Part shown: positions 27,857 through 34,413 of the stretch, one piece after another | How the letters are laid out: each line of letters starts with the position of its first letter | Numbering within the stretch: position 1 is the first letter of the stretch | Origin: a bacterium | Lineage (GTDB): Bacteria > Verrucomicrobiota > Kiritimatiellia > RFP12 > UBA1067 | NCBI GenBank assembly: GCA_030537465.1 | Contig: JAUNMP010000030.1 | Coordinates: 1-34,413, forward strand | Direction of reading: 5' to 3' | Length of the DNA: 34,413 nucleotides | Made by a program: the position numbers and the translations under genes | The notes under the pieces: model-generated | Databases searched by the model: none | Seen by the model: only the letters and a program-made list of their open reading frames with translations | What the model was told of the DNA's origin: nothing

Positions 27857-29875
27857 ATGAGGAAACTGCTGCTGACGATGGGATTGACCGTGGTGTCGTT
27901 CGCAATGGCCGAAACGTGTGCGACGGGTGGAGTATGCTGTGCGCCGGGGGCGACGCCGCAGGACTCGTTCCTGCCGTCCGGACGGATGGCGCTCGGCGCG
28001 AACTACTGGGCGAGCCATGCCGCGACGGAGATGTGGCGGAAGTGGGATGCGAAGGCTGTCGATGAAGACCTGCGCGTCCTCGCCGCGAACGGGTTCAAGA
28101 TTCTGCGCGTCTTCCCGAACTGGGCGGATTTCCAGCCCATCCACGCCTGCTATCTTTCGGGCGGAAACTTCGACAAGGTGAACGAGACGCGGATGTTCGA
28201 CTCCGAGGAGCCGCTCCCCGATACGCCGTGCGGACGCGCCGGCGTGGACGAGCGGATGGTCGAGCATTTCGAGGAATTCTGCGACATCGCCGAGAAGTAC
28301 AGCATCCGTCTCATCGTGCCGCTTCTGACGGGGCAGATGACGTTCCGCAACTACATCCCGCCGGCGCTCGCGAACCGCAATCCGTTCAGCGATCCCTACG
28401 CGCTCATGTGGGAGGGCCGCTACCTCACGTGCATGGTCTCCCGTCTCAAGGCGAAGAAGGCGATCGTCGCCTGGGAGTCGGGCAACGAGTCACGCATTCT
28501 CGGGAAAAGCGAGAACAGCTTCCACTCCGAGGCGTGGCTGCGGTACGTGCACCAGGCGATCCGCTGCGCGGATCCGTCGCGTCCGGTCATCGGCGTGGAC
28601 GGACTCTGCATCTCGCGCGAGAATGCCTGGCCGAGCGCGATGAACGCGTCCCTCTCCGACTACGTGACGACGCATCCCTATGGCTTCTGGGGCGCGGTCT
28701 ACAACGACGACTTCACGTCCGTGCGCTCGACGACCTTCGCCCCCGCCGAGACCTACGTGCTCGGGCAGGTCACGGGCATGCCCGCGTTCATCGAGGAACA
28801 CGGCGCGCGCCGGCAGGAGCAGGCCTCCCAGGGGAATGTCGCCGAATACATGCGCGCGATGCTGTGGAACGCCTGGTCGGCCGACTGTCGGGCGATGCTC
28901 TGGTGGTGTGCCTATGACCAGACGAAGATGACGAACGCGCCGTACAACTGGCGTCAGCCGTGCGTCGAACTGGGCATCTTCAAGCGCGACCGCACGCCGT
29001 ATCCGGCCGTGGACGTGGTGAAGAAGTTCGCGGCGATGCAGGACGCGCTTCCCGTCGCGGCGCTCCCGAAGGCGAGGACCGAGGCCGTCGTGCTCACGAC
29101 GGAGTCCGACGTGGCGCATTCGAGCTACATTCTGGCGCGTCAGGCTGGGATCATGCCGGCGTTCGCGAGTCCGGAGGAGAAGCTCCCCGACGCGAAGTGC
29201 TACTTCCTGCCGAACGCCCTCGGCCGCGCCTATCTCACGATCGAGCGCTGGGAGGAGCTGAAGGCGAAGGTTCGCGACGGTGCCACGCTCTACCTCTCCT
29301 GGAACGACACCTTCCTCGATTCGATGGAGGAGGTCGGTGGCATCGAGATCGCCTCCCGTCAGAAGGTGGGCGGGCTGGATACCTGCGACTTCGGCGACTT
29401 CAAGATGGCCTTCGGCTACTCGGTGAAGCGGCGCTTCAACGCGCTGACGGCGGAGGTGATCGCGAAGAACCAGGACGGCGAGGGCGTCTTCTTCAGGAAC
29501 AAGTACGGCAAGGGCACGGTGTACGTGTTCGCGCACAACTTCGAAAAGACCTACTACGGCGCGAGCGGCAAGTACGAAGGCGACGCCTGGAAGGTCTGGG
29601 CGAAGGTCCGCCCGGTGAACCGCCTCCTCAAGACCGGAAACAAGAACATCTTCGTCTCCGAGCACTGCTTTGGCGGCGGACGCTGCGGCGTGCTGGTGGT
29701 GAACAACAGCGGCAGGCCGTATGAGGGACGGCCCGAGATCTGGAAGAACTGGAGCGTACGGAAGGTCGTGGTCGACGATCCCGCCAAGGGCTCGTTTGCG
29801 GACGGGACGCTGAAGCTGGCGCCCTGCTCGGGCATTCTTCTGCTCACGGCGAAGGAAGGATCCGCTGGTTGGTGA
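27857..29875 (+). CDS. Secreted GH5-like (clan A) glycoside hydrolase
   Basis: 672 residues with a Sec signal peptide (to about residue 18). The TIM barrel (about 40-400) opens with ALGANYWASHAATEMWRKWD and NGFKILRVFPNWADFQP, as in beta-mannanases and related GH5 enzymes. The acid/base is Glu211 in WESGNES (clan-A Asn-Glu pair). The nucleophile is most likely Glu314 in FIEEHGA, and the last barrel strand is MLWWCAYDQ. The region about 410-570 resembles the GH42 middle domain (VVLTTESD, YFLPNALGRAYLTIERWEELKAKV, GKGTVYVFAHN), and a small beta domain closes the protein. ATG 27857 has AAGGAG 6 nt upstream. Substrate uncertain: mannan or another beta-glycan is plausible, with manA nearby. Confidence 0.87.
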   Translation: MRKLLLTMGLTVVSFAMAETCATGGVCCAPGATPQDSFLPSGRMALGANYWASHAATEMWRKWDAKAVDEDLRVLAANGFKILRVFPNWADFQPIHACYLSGGNFDKVNETRMFDSEEPLPDTPCGRAGVDERMVEHFEEFCDIAEKYSIRLIVPLLTGQMTFRNYIPPALANRNPFSDPYALMWEGRYLTCMVSRLKAKKAIVAWESGNESRILGKSENSFHSEAWLRYVHQAIRCADPSRPVIGVDGLCISRENAWPSAMNASLSDYVTTHPYGFWGAVYNDDFTSVRSTTFAPAETYVLGQVTGMPAFIEEHGARRQEQASQGNVAEYMRAMLWNAWSADCRAMLWWCAYDQTKMTNAPYNWRQPCVELGIFKRDRTPYPAVDVVKKFAAMQDALPVAALPKARTEAVVLTTESDVAHSSYILARQAGIMPAFASPEEKLPDAKCYFLPNALGRAYLTIERWEELKAKVRDGATLYLSWNDTFLDSMEEVGGIEIASRQKVGGLDTCDFGDFKMAFGYSVKRRFNALTAEVIAKNQDGEGVFFRNKYGKGTVYVFAHNFEKTYYGASGKYEGDAWKVWAKVRPVNRLLKTGNKNIFVSEHCFGGGRCGVLVVNNSGRPYEGRPEIWKNWSVRKVVVDDPAKGSFADGTLKLAPCSGILLLTAKEGSAGW

Positions 29876-29892
29876 TTGGAGAGGGAGGGACG

Positions 29893-31335
29893 ATGGACGA
29901 TCTCAAGCTTGACCTCTCGGTGCTGAAGCCCGGGCTTCTGGACGCCGTACGCACGATCGCCGGCCTCGTGAAGGAGGCCGGTGGCCGCGCGCTGATGGTG
30001 GGCGGTTCCGTCCGGGACCTCCTCTCGGGCGCAACGGACGTGAAGGACGTCGACCTCGAGGTCTTCGGCCTCGAGCCGAAGCGTCTGCAGGACGTCATCG
30101 GGCGGCGGTTCGAGTTCGACGCCTGCGGACTCTCCTTCGGCGTGCTGAAGATCAAGCACGTCGACATCGACGTCTCCCTGCCGCGGCGCGAGTCCAAGCG
30201 CGGGGTCGGGCACAAGGGCTTCCTGATCGACTCCGATCCGTTCCTCTCGATCCCCGAGGCGGCGAGCCGACGCGACTTCACCGTCAACGCGATGTACTAC
30301 GACCCGCTCGCCGAGGTCTTCGAGGACCCCTACGGCGGCGTGGCGGACCTGAAGGACCGCGTGCTGCGCCACGTTTCGCCGAAGTTCGTCGAGGACCCCC
30401 TGCGCGTGCTGCGCGGCATGCAGTTCATCGCCCGCTTCGATCTGCGTCCGGCGCCGGAGACGGTCGAGATCTGCCGGCAGGTGACAATCGAGGACCTTCC
30501 CCCGGAACGGCTCTTCGAGGAGTGGGCGAAGCTGCTCACGAAGGGCGTGAAGATCGGCCAGGGCCTTGCGTTTCTGCGCGAGACGGGCTGGGTGCGCTAC
30601 TTCCCCGAGCTCGAGCGCATCATCGGCTGCGAGCAGGATCCGAAGTGGCATCCCGAAGGCGACGTCTGGAACCACACGTGCCTCTGCCTGGACGCCTTCG
30701 CACGGAGAAGGGTTGAGAGGTTGAGGAGTTGCGAAGTTGAGAAGGAGGATTCGTCGGAGGACCTGATCGTCGGTCTCGCGGTTCTCTGCCACGACTTCGG
30801 CAAGCCCGCCACGACGGCCTATGACCCGAAGACGGGGCACATCCGCTCGCTTGGGCACGACGTCGCCGGCGTCGAACCCACGCGCGCCTTCCTGCGCCGC
30901 CTCACCAACGAGGAGCGGATCCTGCGGGAGGTGCCGCCGCTCGTGGCGCACCATATGCAGCCGTTTGCGCTGTGGAAGGCCCATGCTGGCGACGCCGCCA
31001 TTCGCCGTCTGGCGCTGAAGGTCGGCCGCGTCGACCGGCTGATCCGCGTGGCGCATGCGGACGACGAGGGGCGTCCGCCGGAATGCCGCGGGGGCACGAG
31101 CGCGGGCGAGGACCTCAAGTGGCTCGAGGCGACGGCCGAGCGTCTGCGCATCGCCGCGTCGGTCCCGAAGCCCCTGCTCATGGGCCGCGACCTGATCGCG
31201 ATGGGGCATCGTCCGTCCAGCAAGTTCGGGAACTGGCTGACCGCGTCCTTCGAGGCGCAGCTCGACGGGCTCTTCACGGACCATGCGGGTGCGGTCGAGC
31301 ATTTCAAGGAGAAGATCCTCAAGTCGGATCGGTGA
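29893..31335 (+). CDS. cca: CCA-adding enzyme / poly(A) polymerase family with HD domain
   Basis: 480 residues. Adds or repairs CCA at tRNA 3' ends, or adds A only. The class II nucleotidyltransferase head has MVGGSVRDLLSG (35-46) and metal ligands Asp52-x-Asp54 in VKDVDLEV, then SRRDFTVNAMYYDP and the EDPLRVLRGMQFIARF helix. An HD domain follows, with DVWNHT (His261) and LCHDFGK (His300-Asp301). Residues 274-284 (VERLRSCEVEK), between the two HD motifs, come from an in-frame octamer array absent from the usual family layout. The ATG follows GAGGGAGGG; upstream TTG/GTG readings overlap the previous gene. The only tRNA in the window already encodes CCA, so repair rather than synthesis may dominate. 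Confidence 0.92.
   Translation: MDDLKLDLSVLKPGLLDAVRTIAGLVKEAGGRALMVGGSVRDLLSGATDVKDVDLEVFGLEPKRLQDVIGRRFEFDACGLSFGVLKIKHVDIDVSLPRRESKRGVGHKGFLIDSDPFLSIPEAASRRDFTVNAMYYDPLAEVFEDPYGGVADLKDRVLRHVSPKFVEDPLRVLRGMQFIARFDLRPAPETVEICRQVTIEDLPPERLFEEWAKLLTKGVKIGQGLAFLRETGWVRYFPELERIIGCEQDPKWHPEGDVWNHTCLCLDAFARRRVERLRSCEVEKEDSSEDLIVGLAVLCHDFGKPATTAYDPKTGHIRSLGHDVAGVEPTRAFLRRLTNEERILREVPPLVAHHMQPFALWKAHAGDAAIRRLALKVGRVDRLIRVAHADDEGRPPECRGGTSAGEDLKWLEATAERLRIAASVPKPLLMGRDLIAMGHRPSSKFGNWLTASFEAQLDGLFTDHAGAVEHFKEKILKSDR
30712..30743. repeat. Octamer array inside the CCA-adding gene
   Basis: Four 8-mers: GTTGAGAG, GTTGAGGA, GTTGCGAA, GTTGAGAA, followed by G. With the next base it makes exactly eleven codons in frame and falls in the loop between two conserved HD motifs. 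Confidence 0.75.
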
Positions 31336-31348
31336 GGAGGCGATGACG

Positions 31349-32308
31349 ATGGAAACTACGAGAAGGTCCGTGCTCGCCGGCGTGGCCGCGACGGCGCTGA
31401 TTGCGTTGGGAGCACCTGGTTCGACGAAGGATCCGCGGATCTTCCGCGGGGATGGGCGCAACGCCTTCCGCGACCCCGCGGCGGTATGGCACGCGGGCGT
31501 CTTCCACCTGTTCTTCACCTGGGTGGAAGTCGAGTCGGACGGGAAGGTGTTCAGCTACTGCGCGACGTCCAGAAGCGCGGACCTCGTCACCTGGACGCCG
31601 CCGCGCAAGCTGACGCCGCGCGACAACTCGAAGGACTTCGGGAGCCCGGGCGACGTCGTCCGCGACGGCGACGAATGGGTGCTCTGCCTTCAGACCTACC
31701 CGCGCCCCGGGAACGTGTTCGACGGCAGGCCGCACTATGGAAACGCGAACGCCCGCCTCTGGACGATGCGCTCGAAGGACCTTGAGGCCTGGAGCGCGCC
31801 CGAGCTGCTGCGCGTGAAGGGTCCCGACGTGTCGGTGGAGAAGATGGGACGGATGATCGACCCCTATCTCCAGCGCGACGACGCGGGAACCTGGTGGTGC
31901 TACTACAAGCAGAACGGCGCGAGCATCTCGAAGTCGGCCGACCTGCGCGTCTGGACGCCCGTTGGACGGACCGAGGCGGGCGAGAACGTCTGCGTGCTGC
32001 GCGACGGGACTCGCTGGCTGATGTACCATTCGCCGGCGAACGGCATCGGCGTGAAGACGTCCACGGACCTGATCCACTGGTCGGATCTGCCTGGCCGGAT
32101 CACGCTGGACCAGAAGGTCTGGCCCTGGGCGAAGGGACGCCTCACGGCGGGATTCGTGCTCGACGCGCGGAAGATTCCGGGCGTGGGGGAATGGTTGATG
32201 TTCTTCCACGGTTCGGGTCCCCGCACGGAACGCGAGGGCGACTTCGACTGCAATGCGTCGATTGGCGTGGTGCGGTCGGCGGACCCGCTGTTCCGCGTCT
32301 ACGAGTGA
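31349..32308 (+). CDS. GH43-like five-bladed propeller protein with Tat-type signal
   Basis: 319 residues. The N-terminus METTRRSVLAGVAATALIAL has a twin-arginine pattern (TRRSVLA) before a hydrophobic helix, suggesting folded export by Tat, unlike the Sec signals of its neighbours. The rest is a beta-propeller of the GH43/GH32 superfamily: NAFRDPAAVWHAGVFHLFFTW with candidate base Asp42, the GSPGDVV segment, MIDPYLQRDDAGTWWCYYKQ, and AGENVCVLRDGTRWLMYHSP with a candidate acid Glu. Repeated SRSADLVTW, SKDLEAW, SADLRVW and STDLIHW blade ends are a clear propeller signature. ATG 31349 is 8 nt from GAGGAGG; ATG 31343 is too close (2 nt). Exact family and substrate unknown. Confidence 0.82.
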   Translation: METTRRSVLAGVAATALIALGAPGSTKDPRIFRGDGRNAFRDPAAVWHAGVFHLFFTWVEVESDGKVFSYCATSRSADLVTWTPPRKLTPRDNSKDFGSPGDVVRDGDEWVLCLQTYPRPGNVFDGRPHYGNANARLWTMRSKDLEAWSAPELLRVKGPDVSVEKMGRMIDPYLQRDDAGTWWCYYKQNGASISKSADLRVWTPVGRTEAGENVCVLRDGTRWLMYHSPANGIGVKTSTDLIHWSDLPGRITLDQKVWPWAKGRLTAGFVLDARKIPGVGEWLMFFHGSGPRTEREGDFDCNASIGVVRSADPLFRVYE

Positions 32309-32342
32309 TGAATTCGGGAATGTGGCGGGTCTATCGGTGATT

Positions 32343-32351
32343 TGATATACT
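32343..32351 (+). promoter_or_regulatory. Extended -10 promoter before the bamD-like gene
   Basis: TGA then TATACT (32346-32351), identical in form to the pfp promoter (TTGATATACT). No clear -35. It would give a leader of about 28 nt ending in GAGGAG, 7 nt before ATG 32386. Confidence 0.6.
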
Positions 32352-32385
32352 AGGTTGGTTTTTTGAAGGACTGAGGAGTGATTTG

Positions 32386-33447
32386 ATGAAGACGATGCGT
32401 TATCTTCTGATTGCCTGCGTGGCGTTCACGGGTGTTGCCCAGGCGGCGACGCCGGCGCGGAACGTCGCGGGCGCGTCGACGGGCGGCAATTCGCCGTACG
32501 CGACGGACGCGTATCCGGGCTTTGACGGGCTGGACGACATCAAGAAGCCGGAGCGCCGCGAGAAGAGCTGGTGGTTCGGCGTCAAGCGCGAGACCGCGGC
32601 GGAGCAGTTCGCCTATGCCCAGGAACTCGAGGCCGAAGGCGACTACAAGGGCGCCGCGAAGGCGTGCGACGCGCTCGTGCGCGAGTGGCCGTCCTCCAAG
32701 GAGGCTCCGCAGGCCCAGCTGCGCTTCATGCAGCTGCTGGCGGTCCAGCTCGAGGACTACGAGGAGGCTTTCGAGCAGCTCGAGTATCTGCTGGACTTCT
32801 ATTCGCGCGACTGCAAGTATCTGGAGCTGGTCGAATACGGCTACAAGCTGGTGAACACGATGGTCGACAAGAAGAAGTCCTGGTTCGGCTTCTCCTTCCT
32901 GTCGAACCGCATGGTCCGCCAGCACTACGAGTCGATCGTCCGCCGCGCGCCCGGCGCCGCCTACGTGCCCGAGGCGATGCTGAAGATCGCCGACCTCCGC
33001 GAGCAGGATAGCCAGTACGAGGAGTCCGTGAAGGTCTACGCGACGCTGCAGAGCAAGTATCCCGTCACGAACGAGGCGCGCCAGGCGGCCTACCTCGAGG
33101 CCAAGGCCCGCATGTGGCTGTGCCGTCGGCTCGCGTACAACATTCCGCGCTGCCGCGACACCGAGGGCTACCTGAAGATGACGATGGGCCGTCTCCCCGA
33201 TCTCGAGCAGGTCGGCGAGCTGAAGGAATGGCTGGAGGAGCTGAAGACCTATATGGCGGAGGATGCCTACCGCAGCGCGAAGTTCTACGATTCCAAGCAG
33301 CGGACGCGCCATGCGGCGCGCACCTCCTGGGAGCGCTACCTCGCCGAATACCCTGATTCCGTGCACGCGGAGGAGATCCGGGCGCGCATCGCCGAGCTCT
33401 CCGATCCCGCCCCCGCCCCCGCGGCCCCTGCTGAAGAGAACAAGTGA
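32386..33447 (+). CDS. BamD-like TPR outer-membrane assembly protein
   Basis: 353 residues with a Sec signal peptide (cleavage near VAQA, residue 20). The mature part is helical with repeated TPR-type pairs: AEQFAYAQELEAEGDYKGAAKACDALVREWPSS, QLEDYEEAFEQLEYLLDFYSRD, YVPEAMLKIADLREQDSQYEESVKVYATLQSKYP and a last one ending SWERYLAEYPDSVHAEEIRARI. This is the BamD/YfiO and YbgF pattern. BamD is normally a lipoprotein; here Cys11 sits too early for a good lipobox, so the anchor is missing or different. The C-terminus is Ala/Pro-rich. It overlaps or abuts the lptE leader, and both serve outer-membrane biogenesis. BamD versus another TPR lipoprotein is not fully settled. Confidence 0.8.
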   Translation: MKTMRYLLIACVAFTGVAQAATPARNVAGASTGGNSPYATDAYPGFDGLDDIKKPERREKSWWFGVKRETAAEQFAYAQELEAEGDYKGAAKACDALVREWPSSKEAPQAQLRFMQLLAVQLEDYEEAFEQLEYLLDFYSRDCKYLELVEYGYKLVNTMVDKKKSWFGFSFLSNRMVRQHYESIVRRAPGAAYVPEAMLKIADLREQDSQYEESVKVYATLQSKYPVTNEARQAAYLEAKARMWLCRRLAYNIPRCRDTEGYLKMTMGRLPDLEQVGELKEWLEELKTYMAEDAYRSAKFYDSKQRTRHAARTSWERYLAEYPDSVHAEEIRARIAELSDPAPAPAAPAEENK

Positions 33448-33461
33448 AAGGATTCCCGACC

Positions 33462-33983
33462 ATGAAGCTTCGTGCGTTTCTTCTTCTCGTTCCCGCTCTG
33501 ATCCTCTGCGGGTGCAGCCTTCCGGACTATCGCTGGACGTCTCGCGTCCCTGACGAGATCCGCACGGTCGCGGTGCCCGTCTTCATGAACCGCACGCAGT
33601 CCGCCGAACTGGGTCCGATCGTGACGCAGTTCACGCTGCGCGAGTTCCAGAAGGAGGGGACCTTTTCCATCCGCCGCACCGGGGATTCCTCCATCGAGGT
33701 CCAGGGTTCCATCGTCAAGGCCGAGCGGCGCCCCGTCTCCTTCGACCGCGGTCACGGCATGCGCGCGGGCGAATACCGCTACTATGTGACGGCCGAGGTC
33801 TCGATCGTCAATAAGGATAGCGGCAAGGTCCTGCAGGATGCCCGCAAGTACGTGGCGGAGACGACGTTCATGGTGCAGGGTGATCTGCTGACGGGCCAGC
33901 GCGACGCCGCGCAGCGCATTGCGGCGGACCTCGCCCGCCAGATCGTCGACGACGTCGTGAGCTATCCGTACAACAAGCGGTAG
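33462..33983 (+). CDS. lptE: LPS-assembly lipoprotein LptE
   Basis: 173 residues. The signal peptide ends in lipobox LCGC (Cys18). The mature protein begins SLPDYRWTSRVPDEIRTVAVPVFMNRT, the strand typical of LptE, followed by the TQFTLREFQKEGTFSI helix and the IEVQGSIVKAERRPVSF and YRYYVTAEVSIVNKDSGKVLQDARKYVAET strands. In known systems LptE plugs the LptD barrel to insert lipopolysaccharide in the outer membrane, so a Gram-negative envelope with LPS-like lipids is implied. ATG 33462 has AAGGA 9 nt upstream and encodes the signal peptide directly; a GTG 18 nt earlier overlaps the previous stop. It follows the BamD-like gene by 14 nt. Confidence 0.88.
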   Translation: MKLRAFLLLVPALILCGCSLPDYRWTSRVPDEIRTVAVPVFMNRTQSAELGPIVTQFTLREFQKEGTFSIRRTGDSSIEVQGSIVKAERRPVSFDRGHGMRAGEYRYYVTAEVSIVNKDSGKVLQDARKYVAETTFMVQGDLLTGQRDAAQRIAADLARQIVDDVVSYPYNKR

Positions 33984-34004
33984 TCGATCTTAACCGCCGA
34001 CCGC

Positions 34005-34413
34005 ATGGTGAGTGACGAGGAAATGGTGGTCGCGCTGCAGCGGGGAATTCCGCTGTGCGCGCGTCCGTTCGAGGCGCTTTCACGGGAGCTGGGCTGTACG
34101 GAGGACGATCTCCTGTCCTGTCTGGCTCGGCTGCGCGAGGGGAACACCGTACGCCGGTTCGGGGCCGTGTTCGATACGCGGCGCCTGGGCTATCGGTCCG
34201 CGCTCTGCGCGGTTGCGGTCCCCAGGGACGAGCTTGACGAAATGGCGGCGCGCCTGACGCCGCTCACCGGCGTGACGCATTGCTATGTCCGCGAACCCTC
34301 CCATCCCTCTCAACCTCCCCACCCCACTCACCCCCCGCCCCCGGGCCCCCCCCCACCAAACCCCCCCCCCCCCCCCAACAACGCCTGGGTGGACCCCCCC
34401 GCGCCCCCCGGCG
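34005..34413 (+). CDS. Siroheme decarboxylase (AhbA/AhbB, Lrp-like), 3' end lost
   Basis: Partial gene, open to the window edge. The readable ~97 residues match the AhbA/AhbB/NirDL family: a winged-helix start (ALQRGIPLCARPFEALSRELG, then LSCLARLREGNTVRRFGAVFD) and the Lrp/AsnC-type ligand-binding fold (RRLGYRSALCAVAVP, then LTPLTGVTHCYVRE). These enzymes remove two carboxyl groups from siroheme on the way to heme or heme d1 in anaerobes. After about 34295, where the family has its YN-W segment, the frame becomes a Pro-rich translation of C-tracts, so the real 3' end is missing or corrupted. ATG 34005 has no strong ribosome site; GTG 34008 and ATG 34023 are alternatives. It lies 21 nt after lptE. 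Confidence 0.75.
   Translation, partial: MVSDEEMVVALQRGIPLCARPFEALSRELGCTEDDLLSCLARLREGNTVRRFGAVFDTRRLGYRSALCAVAVPRDELDEMAARLTPLTGVTHCYVREPSHPSQPPHPTHPPPPGPPPPNPPPPPNNAWVDPPAPPG
34297..34413. other. C-rich low-complexity contig end
   Basis: From about 34297 the sequence becomes almost pure C with a few A, T and G, unlike anything else in the window and not codon-like. It begins with CCCTCTCAACCTCCCC, which resembles the complementary strand of the octamer array (CCTCTCAACC). The likely explanation is an assembly or base-calling artefact at a repeat where the contig stops. Confidence 0.7.

Noticed and set aside
32308..32340. Ten-codon ATG frame overlapping the GH43-like stop (TGATG)
   Set aside because: No ribosome site of its own and too short to judge; probably chance.

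Overview
The window looks like a contig from an uncultured, GC-rich, Gram-negative bacterium of the PVC group, most likely Kiritimatiellota/Verrucomicrobiota from an anaerobic, probably gut, habitat. This placement is inferred from gene content: a long single-chain PurL, a PPi-type phosphofructokinase, a CBS-domain Mn pyrophosphatase, direct glutaminylation by GlnS, BamD-like and LptE-like outer-membrane assembly factors, several secreted DUF1080/DUF4091/GH-type hydrolases and an LA_2272-like surface repeat protein. No rRNA is present to confirm it. Gene density is very high, no stretch over 300 bases lacks a gene, and I see no IS element, phage or CRISPR array.

Layout. 1-137: non-coding lead-in with a perfect inverted repeat abutting an extended -10 promoter. 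138-7050: housekeeping genes purL, xseB, a GHKL-fold ATPase of unknown role overlapping xseB, and rny. 7112-14357: a large secreted protein of unknown function, a CBS-type pyrophosphatase, a 1168-residue secreted DUF4091/GH123-like protein and the LA_2272-like protein. 14445-16238: glnS and a clear intrinsic terminator. 16247-17570, minus strand: trmJ and a small lipoprotein gene. 17571-17636: a 66-bp divergent promoter region whose two start codons both lie at the predicted transcription starts. 17637-21500, plus strand: pfp, ispE, tRNA-Gln(UUG), a MYG1-family nuclease and manA, mostly overlapping or tightly spaced. 21532-32308: five secreted or lipoprotein hydrolases (DUF1080, serine hydrolase, unknown large glycosidase-like protein, GH5-like, GH43-like) interleaved with an EamA transporter, birA and a CCA-adding enzyme. 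32386-33983: a BamD-like TPR protein and LptE. 34005-end: a siroheme-decarboxylase-like gene that dissolves into C-rich low-complexity sequence, probably a poor contig end.

How it fits together. The carbohydrate part (manA, pfp, the secreted hydrolases) suggests growth on complex glycans, with sugars entering a PPi-linked glycolysis while the Mn pyrophosphatase controls PPi. No sugar transporter, SusC/D pair or dedicated regulator is in the window, so this is not a conventional polysaccharide utilisation locus.

The most unusual signals are non-genic. (1) A family of short arrays with 7- or 8-bp period sits at gene boundaries: it appears to supply the Shine-Dalgarno and TTG start of rny, spans the birA stop and the ribosome site of the next gene, lies before trmJ, and is inserted in frame in the CCA-adding enzyme. 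(2) Extended -10 promoters share a TATAMT-NTCC core, and some appear leaderless. (3) purL and the LA_2272-like gene share nearly the same promoter plus leader. (4) A tRNA gene sits 20 nt upstream of an RNase-like MYG1 gene with no visible terminator between them.
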